From positions 1 through 9,167 of the forward strand of contig NZ_JAQIVI010000288.1 of NCBI RefSeq assembly GCF_028618695.1: a DNA stretch of 9,167 bases, written 5' to 3'. Source of the DNA: Natrinema soli. GTDB taxonomy: Archaea; Halobacteriota; Halobacteria; Halobacteriales; Natrialbaceae. The position numbers and the translations under genes are program-made. Every line of letters begins with the position of its first letter. Positions within the stretch are counted from its first letter, which is position 1. The notes under the pieces were generated by a model. That model had not been told where the DNA came from. It saw only the letters and a program-made list of their open reading frames with translations, and made no database searches. Below, one piece after another: positions 1 through 4,812 of the stretch.

Positions 1-663
1 CTCGTCCCGCGACTGCCGGGGACGCTCCGCGGCCTCGTCCTCCTCAAACTGGCCGGTTACTCGATCGGCGGACTCGCCGCCGACCTCGAGGCCGTTCTCG
101 ACGACGCGGGGGTCTACGACGCCCACATCGTCGGCGCGAGCATGGGCGGGATGATCGCCCAGCGCTACGCGCTGGAGTACTCCCGGACGAAATCACTGAC
201 GCTGTGTTGTACGTCTCACGGGGGCCCCGACGCCGCACCGGTGCCCGACGAAACGCAGGAACGAATGTTCGACGCGCCCGACGGTGCCAGCGAGCGCGAG
301 ACGATCCGCCATCGAATGCGCCCCGCGTTCAACGAGCGGTTCACCAACCGGAACCCCCACCTGATGGATCGAATCATCGAGTGGCGACTCGAGCAGGACG
401 CCAGTGCCCCCGCCCGCGAGGCCCAGGCCGCCGCCGTCCAGCAGTTCGACGTCAGCGACCGCCTCGACGGGCTCCGCGTGCCAACGCTGCTCCTTCACGG
501 GACCGACGATCAGGTCGTCCCCGTCGAGAACGCGCGGCTACTCGAGGAGAAAATCTCGGACAGCCGTCTCGAACTCGTCGAGGGCGGCTCGCACCTCTTC
601 TTCATCGAAGACGACGAACTGGTCAACGAGCACCTGCGCTCCTTCCTCGAGGAGCAGGACTAG
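1..663 (+). CDS. Alpha/beta-hydrolase fold protein (5'-truncated by window edge)
   Basis: The reading frame is open from base 1 and ends at TAG 661-663; the true start lies upstream, so an internal ATG at 142 should not be used as the start. The frame has the alpha/beta-hydrolase layout. The nucleophile elbow is G-A-S-M-G-G, with the serine codon at 139-141. A cap-like helical part follows. Then comes the strand LLLHGTDDQVVP carrying the acid, with Asp in the GTDD segment, and near the end GGSHLFF supplies the catalytic His. The spacing matches small soluble esterase or lactone-hydrolase-like enzymes, in which the Ser attacks an ester, lactone or similar bond. No signal peptide can be judged because the N-terminus is missing. 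The substrate cannot be told from sequence. It converges on the HalOD1 gene with about 50 bp between the stops. Confidence 0.88.
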   Translation, partial: LVPRLPGTLRGLVLLKLAGYSIGGLAADLEAVLDDAGVYDAHIVGASMGGMIAQRYALEYSRTKSLTLCCTSHGGPDAAPVPDETQERMFDAPDGASERETIRHRMRPAFNERFTNRNPHLMDRIIEWRLEQDASAPAREAQAAAVQQFDVSDRLDGLRVPTLLLHGTDDQVVPVENARLLEEKISDSRLELVEGGSHLFFIEDDELVNEHLRSFLEEQD

Positions 664-712
664 AGACGCGGGACCGGAACCGCCCGACGCGGTGTGCCGG
701 CGAGACGGGGAT

Positions 713-1027
713 CTAGCTCGCGACGGTCGCGTCCCGGATCCGGATCTCGCCGTCGCTTCGGACGCCGACATCGAGACCCTCGTAGGTGAACCACACCAGA
801 TGAGTGCCGTCGGTCGACCCTCGCTGGGCGTGTTCGATCAGGTCGTTGAGCGCGCCCGGATCCATGACGTCGTACAGCGGCGCTAGCTCGGCGGGATCGG
901 CCTCGAGAACCGCGGCGACTGCGGTGACGACGGCCTCGCTCGGCCGGCCGTCCACCGGATCGAACGTCGTGACGTACCTGTGATCGGTCGACTCCGAGTC
1001 GTCCGACGAATCGTTCGGGGAGGGCAT
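713..1027 (-). CDS. HalOD1 output-domain protein (104 aa)
   Basis: A small acidic soluble protein. After a Ser/Asp-rich, probably disordered N-terminus of about 20 residues, residues 30-100 match the haloarchaeal HalOD1 output domain as I know it. The signs are an AVAAVLEADPAEL helix, the characteristic PLYDVMDPGALNDL segment, and a C-terminal beta part (VWFTYEGLDVGVRSDGEIRI). HalOD1 occurs alone or at the end of haloarchaeal sensory and regulatory proteins; its molecular activity is not established, so no function is assigned beyond likely signalling or regulation. The ATG at 1025-1027 is the first in frame. A good TATA-like stretch lies around 1068-1088, which would leave a short leader rather than a leaderless mRNA. 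It lies alone between the hydrolase (convergent) and pcn (same strand, downstream end at 1108). Confidence 0.85.
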   Translation of the reverse strand: MPSPNDSSDDSESTDHRYVTTFDPVDGRPSEAVVTAVAAVLEADPAELAPLYDVMDPGALNDLIEHAQRGSTDGTHLVWFTYEGLDVGVRSDGEIRIRDATVAS

Positions 1028-1107
1028 ACCCTGCCATTGTCGAGAACTCCGGTAGCCACTCGCCTGCCTATATCGTCGTATTAAGTAGTCGACGCCGCTC
1101 GAGCGCG

Positions 1108-1851
1108 TTAGTCGCTCTGGATGCGCGGCGCGAGCATGTAAGTGACCTGTCCCTGTCCCTCCGCGAAGCCGAAGTAGATCTTGACGGGGAACTCCTCGCC
1201 GAGGTCGAGCGTGACCTCGGTGTCCTTGGGAATCGCCTTGTTCATGTCCTTGAGATAGTCAAGCGAGAACAGCGAGCGGGCCGGACCGACCTGCAGATCG
1301 ATCAGATCGTCCTGGGTGAGCTCGAGGTGGACGTCGTCGGTGTCGCCCTCCGCGCTGACGTAGAAGAACTCGTCGGTTTCGTCGACGCCGAGTGCGATGT
1401 GGTCGGACACCATGTCGGCGGCCGTCACCGATCGGTTGACGTCTTTCCCCTCGAGGACGACCTCCGCGGGCAGGTCGAGGTCCGGGATGTCCGGCTCCTG
1501 ACGGATCGAGTCGGGGTCGATGAGCGCGAGCGTGTACTCGAGCCCGTCGATCTGGATGTGGAGCTTGCGGGTCTCCTCGTCGAGTTCGAGCTGAATGAGC
1601 TGACCGGAGTCGGCCATGCCGGCGATGTCCTCGAGCCGCGAGAGGTCGACGCCGATCAGTCCGCCGTCCGCCTCGTAGGATTCGAACGCAGACGCATCGA
1701 GCGAGAGGTCGACCATCCCGACGTTCGCGGGGTCGACGGCCCGGATCTCCAGTCCGTCTTCCTCGAGGTGGATCTTGCACTCGTCGACCAGGACGCTCAC
1801 CGAATCGAGCGCGCTGGTGAGCGTTTCGGCGCTCACGATGGCCTTGAACAT
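1108..1851 (-). CDS. pcn: DNA polymerase sliding clamp (PCNA)
   Basis: A 247-aa sliding clamp. It forms a homotrimeric ring around DNA and tethers replicative polymerases, the flap endonuclease, ligase and other PIP-box proteins. The start [11 protein letters not shown], the segment DECKIHL, residues 38-48 ([11 protein letters not shown]), the interdomain loop at about 111-127 ([17 protein letters not shown]), [12 protein letters not shown] at 197-208 and the C-terminal [10 protein letters not shown] are all typical of haloarchaeal PCNA. The surface is very acidic, as in salt-adapted clamps. I start it at ATG 1851-1849 and not at the in-frame ATG at 1878. The longer form adds nine residues absent from family members, and its ATG is part of the TATA-like box CTTTTTATG, which sits about 27-30 nt upstream of 1851. 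That is ideal for a leaderless mRNA. The product has the usual family length. Confidence 0.97.
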   Translation of the reverse strand: MFKAIVSAETLTSALDSVSVLVDECKIHLEEDGLEIRAVDPANVGMVDLSLDASAFESYEADGGLIGVDLSRLEDIAGMADSGQLIQLELDEETRKLHIQIDGLEYTLALIDPDSIRQEPDIPDLDLPAEVVLEGKDVNRSVTAADMVSDHIALGVDETDEFFYVSAEGDTDDVHLELTQDDLIDLQVGPARSLFSLDYLKDMNKAIPKDTEVTLDLGEEFPVKIYFGFAEGQGQVTYMLAPRIQSD

Positions 1852-1875
1852 ATAGGTCGGCGTACGGACGGTCGC

Positions 1876-1884
1876 CATAAAAAG
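1876..1884 (-). promoter_or_regulatory. TATA-like box of pcn
   Basis: On the minus strand this reads CTTTTTATG, centred about 29 nt upstream of the pcn ATG at 1851. The spacing fits an archaeal TATA box driving a leaderless transcript. It also argues that the ATG embedded in the box is not a start codon. Confidence 0.6.
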
Positions 1885-2044
1885 CCACCCTTTACGCGCG
1901 AGCAGGGACTCGCGAGTGGCGGAACGGATCGCGTACTCAGTCGACGGCTCGGGGGCCTGCCGTCTCCGGTCGAGCGGCCGTCACATCACGAGGCGCGACT
2001 GCCGTCTCACTCGAAAATAGTCGGTGTACGGTCCGGATCCCTTC

Positions 2045-2287
2045 TCAGTACTCCTCGCGTAATCGGATCTCCTCGTCGGTAACCTCGCCGATCGCATCGT
2101 TCCGGAGCGGATACCGGCTCTCGGTGTCTCGGCCCCAGCCGAGTCTGGTCTTGAGTTCGCCGCCGATCTCCTCGCTGGGATCGACGTAGGCCGTCCCGTC
2201 TTCGACGTCCATGACGATTCCGATCTCGTTACCGTTGCTGTCGATTACGCGTTTTCCGCCGTCCTCGATCGTAATCTCTTCGCCCAT
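2045..2287 (-). CDS. PRC-barrel-like small acidic protein (80 aa)
   Basis: A small soluble protein of a family common in haloarchaea. The N-terminal part reads as a PRC-barrel-like beta unit: a MGEEIT start, GKRVIDSNGNEIGIVMDVEDG, then TAYVDPS. After that come LKTRLGWG and a C-terminal IGEVTDEEIRLREEY. PRC-barrel proteins often act as small adaptor or RNA-associated modules (for example in RimM), but the function of this stand-alone haloarchaeal version is unknown to me. I choose ATG 2287-2285. The in-frame ATG at 2314 would add nine residues (MPSRRGPAT) unlike the family, and it lies inside a TATA-like GTTATG about 28 nt upstream of 2287. The gene is on the same strand as pcn, upstream of it, with 193 bp between the coding regions and its own promoter. 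Confidence 0.8.
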   Translation of the reverse strand: MGEEITIEDGGKRVIDSNGNEIGIVMDVEDGTAYVDPSEEIGGELKTRLGWGRDTESRYPLRNDAIGEVTDEEIRLREEY

Positions 2288-2311
2288 GGTCGCCGGTCCG
2301 CGCCTCGACGG

Positions 2312-2317
2312 CATAAC
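2312..2317 (-). promoter_or_regulatory. TATA-like box of the PRC-barrel gene
   Basis: The minus strand reads GTTATG, centred about 27-28 nt upstream of the chosen ATG at 2287, as expected for leaderless transcription. The match to a TATA consensus is modest; the position is the stronger argument. Confidence 0.4.
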
Positions 2318-2379
2318 TGCTGGCCCGGCTTTCGAAACCCGGCGGTTCGGTCGGACAACCGGCTGCAGAACGGAGCGCC

Positions 2380-2399
2380 GAAACGAAAGAGTTGATAGT
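2380..2399 (+). promoter_or_regulatory. Promoter (BRE-like plus TATA-like) of the DUF106 gene
   Basis: The purine-rich CGAAACGAAAGA (BRE-like, about 2379-2390) leads directly into TTGATAGT, centred near 2396, about 30 nt before the ATG at 2427. This predicts a leader of zero to a few nucleotides. No Shine-Dalgarno is visible before the start, which fits. Confidence 0.5.
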
Positions 2400-2426
2400 T
2401 CGGTAGCGAGGACGCCCGGCTAGCGA

Positions 2427-3314
2427 ATGCCTATCGATCAGTTGGCGGCGCTTCTCGAGAACGCGTCGGTCCGAGAGGCGCTCGCCATCGTCTACGAACG
2501 GTCGGACGGCGGCGCGGAGGAACTCGAATGGAGCGACGTCAGGGACTCACTGTCGAGCGATCAGTGGGGGCGGCTCATCGAACGAGAGGTGCTCGTCAGC
2601 GCCGGTACCGGATTCGCGCTCGCAGAGCCCGACCGAGTCGAACGGCTCCTCGAAGGAGATGATCCGTCCGAGCACACAGGGGTGGACGATATCGAGTCGC
2701 CGTCCTGGACGTCCGCAGACAAGGTCGCGGGCGTGTTCGCACTGCTGCTGTTCGCCGGCTACTGCAACTCACAGGTTCGGGACATCGTCGCGTCGGTCGA
2801 GAGCGTCGTTCTCGGCCCGGTCGCCGAACTCGTGCCGTTTCATCTTATCATCGTCCTCCTTGCGGTTGCCACCGGGCTCTATTCTACCGTATTACAGTCG
2901 CGGCTACTGGACCGCGAGAAGCTCCAGCAGTACAAACAGCGGATGGAGCGGCTCCGGGAGCGAAAGGAGGCGGCGACCGAGCGCGGCGACGACGAGGCCC
3001 TCGAGCGGATTCAGGACGAACAGATCGCGGCCGCTGGCGACCAGTTCGGCATGTTCAAGCTGCAATTCCGGCCGATGGTGTGGATCATGCTGTTGACGAT
3101 CCCCGTCTTTCTCTGGCTCCGCTGGAAGGTTCGCGGCGGCCACCTCGGTGCCGGCGAAACGGGACTGGTCGTCCCGATCGCGGGCTCCGTCACCTGGCGG
3201 GAGTCCCTCGTCGGTCCGATGCAGACGTGGATCGTCTGGTACTTCTGCTGCTCCATGGCAGCCCGACAGCTCATCCAGAAGACGCTCACTCTCCGGACCG
3301 GTTCGTCCTCGTAG
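2427..3314 (+). CDS. DUF106 (EMC3/TMCO1-like, YidC-related) membrane protein
   Basis: A 295-aa integral membrane protein. Residues 1-90 form an acidic soluble N-terminal part that looks like a small winged-helix-type module (VREALAIVYERSDGG, then WSDVRDSLSSDQWGRLIE). About four hydrophobic segments follow at 98-115, 127-155, 213-232 and 262-280. A charged helical hairpin or coiled coil at about 160-205 (LLDREKLQQYKQRMERLRERKE) lies between the second and third. The segments FGMFKLQFRPMVWIMLLTIPVFLW and GPMQTWIVWYFCCSMA are typical of DUF106, the archaeal relatives of EMC3, TMCO1 and YidC that insert membrane proteins. The likely role is insertion or folding of membrane proteins at the cytoplasmic membrane; substrates are unknown. 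In haloarchaea this family is usually encoded near secY, adk and cmk. Here none of these is beside it, so it may be a second copy. rlmE follows after 91 bp on the same strand. Confidence 0.88.
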   Translation: MPIDQLAALLENASVREALAIVYERSDGGAEELEWSDVRDSLSSDQWGRLIEREVLVSAGTGFALAEPDRVERLLEGDDPSEHTGVDDIESPSWTSADKVAGVFALLLFAGYCNSQVRDIVASVESVVLGPVAELVPFHLIIVLLAVATGLYSTVLQSRLLDREKLQQYKQRMERLRERKEAATERGDDEALERIQDEQIAAAGDQFGMFKLQFRPMVWIMLLTIPVFLWLRWKVRGGHLGAGETGLVVPIAGSVTWRESLVGPMQTWIVWYFCCSMAARQLIQKTLTLRTGSSS

Positions 3315-3405
3315 TCTTCCGTGTCGATCGTTCGTCCGTAGAAACGACGAGTCGCGACACCTATCCGTCTCGACCGGCTAGTCGCGATAACTGAGTGACA
3401 CGCTG

Positions 3406-4182
3406 ATGGCAGGCAAAGACCACTACTACAACAAGGCGAAACAGGAAGGGTATCGCTCTCGAGCGGCCTACAAGCTCAAACAGCTCGATAACCTCGAGAA
3501 CGTCATCGATCGCGGCGATACGGTCGTCGACCTGGGGGCGGCCCCCGGCGGCTGGCTCGAGGTCGCCGCCGAGGCGGTCGGCTCGGAGGGGAACGTCATC
3601 GGCGTCGACTTCCAGCGGATCAAGGACTTCGATGACCACGACAACGTGGAGACGCTCCGCGGGGACATGACCGAAGACAAGACTCGCGATCGGGTCATCG
3701 ACGCCGCCGGGGGCCCGGTCGACGTCGTCATCTCGGACATGGCACCCAACATGTCCGGCGAGTACTCGCTCGATCAGGCCCGCTCGCTGCACCTCGCGCG
3801 ACAGGCCTTCGAGACGTCCATCGAACTGCTCGACAGCGGCGGGGACTTCGTCGTGAAGGTCTTCGAGGGGCCGGACGTCGACGACTTCCGGGCCGACGTC
3901 GAGGAGGAGTTCCAGTACGTCCGCGCGACATCGCCGAAGGCGAGTCGGGACGAGTCCTCCGAGGTCTACTTCATCGGAAAGGGACGACTCACCGCCACGG
4001 TGCGGCCGGGCGACGAACTCGAGGTGGAGATCGACGCCGTCGGGAACGAGGGCGACGGCATGGCGAGCGTCGACGGCTACCGGCTGTTCGTCCCCGACAC
4101 CGAGGAAGGCGAGACGGTCACGGTGCGCGTCGAGGACGTCAAGCCGAACTTCGGCTTCGCACAGCGGATCGACCGGGACTGA
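3406..4182 (+). CDS. rlmE: 23S rRNA (uridine-2'-O)-methyltransferase RlmE/FtsJ with TRAM domain
   Basis: A 258-aa enzyme that uses S-adenosylmethionine to methylate the 2'-hydroxyl of a uridine in the large-subunit rRNA. Residues 1-195 form the RrmJ/FtsJ Rossmann methyltransferase. It opens with KDHYYNKAKQEGYRSRAAYKL. The SAM-binding motif VVDLGAAPGGW is at 40-50 and the acidic VDF at 67-69. The K-D-K-E catalytic set appears at Lys23, Asp111 (in SDMAPNMSG), Lys151 (in FVVKVFEG) and Glu186 (in SSEVYFIGKG). Residues about 200-256 form a TRAM domain (IDAVGNEGDGMASVDGYRLFVP), a beta-barrel RNA-binding module. This C-terminal fusion is usual for haloarchaea and absent from the E. coli enzyme. The start has no Shine-Dalgarno, and the nearest TATA-like sequence (GATAAC, 3386-3391) is too close, at about 18 nt, for a leaderless mRNA. 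Co-transcription with the preceding membrane-protein gene is therefore likely. Confidence 0.96.
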   Translation: MAGKDHYYNKAKQEGYRSRAAYKLKQLDNLENVIDRGDTVVDLGAAPGGWLEVAAEAVGSEGNVIGVDFQRIKDFDDHDNVETLRGDMTEDKTRDRVIDAAGGPVDVVISDMAPNMSGEYSLDQARSLHLARQAFETSIELLDSGGDFVVKVFEGPDVDDFRADVEEEFQYVRATSPKASRDESSEVYFIGKGRLTATVRPGDELEVEIDAVGNEGDGMASVDGYRLFVPDTEEGETVTVRVEDVKPNFGFAQRIDRD

Positions 4183-4190
4183 CCGGTCGG

Positions 4191-4367
4191 CTACTCCTCC
4201 GTCTCGAGGCGGTCGTGGCGCTCGTCGATCTCGTCCAAGATATCCAGATTCTTTCGGATCGAGGACCGAATCGCGTCACTGCGGTTGACGAACTTGCCGT
4301 CGTCGCCGACGTGGTCGTCCAGATCCTCGAGGAGTTCCTGCGGAATTTCGACGCTGATTTTGGGCAT
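4191..4367 (-). CDS. Ribbon-helix-helix DNA-binding protein (58 aa)
   Basis: A very short gene read directly on the minus strand: ATG 4367-4365, TAG at 4193-4191. The product starts MPKISVEIPQELLEDLDDHV and continues GDDGKFVNRSDAIRSSIRKN, then an acidic helical tail. This is the ribbon-helix-helix (CopG/NikR N-terminal) fold. The beta-strand KISVEIP inserts into the major groove, helix A is QELLEDLDDHV, and helix B begins at the conserved NRSDAIR. Such proteins dimerise and act as transcription regulators, alone or with a partner; no ligand-binding domain is present. The stop is 8 bp from the rlmE stop, so the two genes converge. A TATA-like palindrome TCTTAAGA (4397-4404) lies about 33 nt upstream of the start. 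The target is unknown; autoregulation would be usual for this class. Confidence 0.88.
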   Translation of the reverse strand: MPKISVEIPQELLEDLDDHVGDDGKFVNRSDAIRSSIRKNLDILDEIDERHDRLETEE

Positions 4368-4396
4368 CAGTCTAGGTAGTCGTTCGCACGTCCTCG

Positions 4397-4404
4397 TCTT
4401 AAGA
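4397..4404 (-). promoter_or_regulatory. TATA-like box of the RHH gene
   Basis: TCTTAAGA is a perfect 8-bp palindrome centred about 33 nt upstream of the ATG at 4367. It would place the transcription start a few nucleotides before the start codon. Being palindromic, it could also be part of an operator for the RHH dimer itself; this is a guess from position. Confidence 0.35.
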
Positions 4405-4812
4405 GGGTTGATCGGTCGATTTTCGTGGTCTTGAGATGGACGTCATCCTGAACGAGCCGATCGTGCCTCGAGCAACCATTGGGCTTTGATGGAAATGAGT
4501 GAGACAACGCGTCCTGCTATCGTGGCAACAGGGAATCACCACGCCCTCCCCAACCGATTCGCTCACTGCTCACGGTTCCCATCGGTCACCGCTCGCAATC
4601 GAGGGATTCACTCCGTTCATCCCTCGCACCGTTCGCTCATCCCTCGCACGACTTTGGGCCGCGGTTCACTGACGTTCACCGCGTTCCAGCGCGCGCCACC
4701 GCGTGACGGTTGAGCGGTTTGAGCGATACAGAGATCCCCTATACGAAGCAGTTGCAAGACTGCGTGAGCGATGAAACGTCGGTGGCGGACGGGGAATGTG
4801 CCGTGAACACAG
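4405..4812. other. Gene-poor intergenic stretch with haloarchaeal-style repeats
   Basis: I see no convincing gene here. The middle (about 4540-4660) is a run of CTCAC, GTTCGCTC and CCCTCGCAC words of the kind scattered through many haloarchaeal genomes. The 13-mer TCATCCCTCGCAC occurs twice, at 4617-4629 and 4637-4649, with a 20-bp period. The flanks (about 4486-4555 and 4690-4790) have ordinary composition and may be remnants of a larger dispersed element. No clear terminal inverted repeats were found. Several short open frames exist but none has family features. Confidence 0.5.
4617..4649. repeat. Short direct repeat, unit TCATCCCTCGCAC x2
   Basis: Two exact 13-bp copies at 4617-4629 and 4637-4649 are separated by CGTTCGC. 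They sit inside the CTCAC/GTTCGC-rich repeat-like zone between the RHH gene and tatCt. Confidence 0.6.

Noticed and set aside
142..663. Start of the hydrolase at the internal ATG 142
   Set aside because: That ATG encodes the Met just after the catalytic Ser in the nucleophile elbow, so the true start lies upstream of the window.
1052..1060. GTAGCCACT upstream of the HalOD1 gene, also found in the ends of the MITE-like element
   Set aside because: Only nine bases match, with no partner inverted repeat nearby; chance similarity is sufficient.
1327..2082. A 251-residue plus-strand open frame opposite pcn
   Set aside because: Shadow of pcn; the composition is that of an antisense frame and there is no promoter.
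4703..4774. A short plus-strand frame encoding VTVERFERYRDPLYEAVARL and three more residues
   Set aside because: It looks protein-like and might be a transposase or regulator remnant, but it has only 23 codons with a stop shortly upstream and no recognised family.
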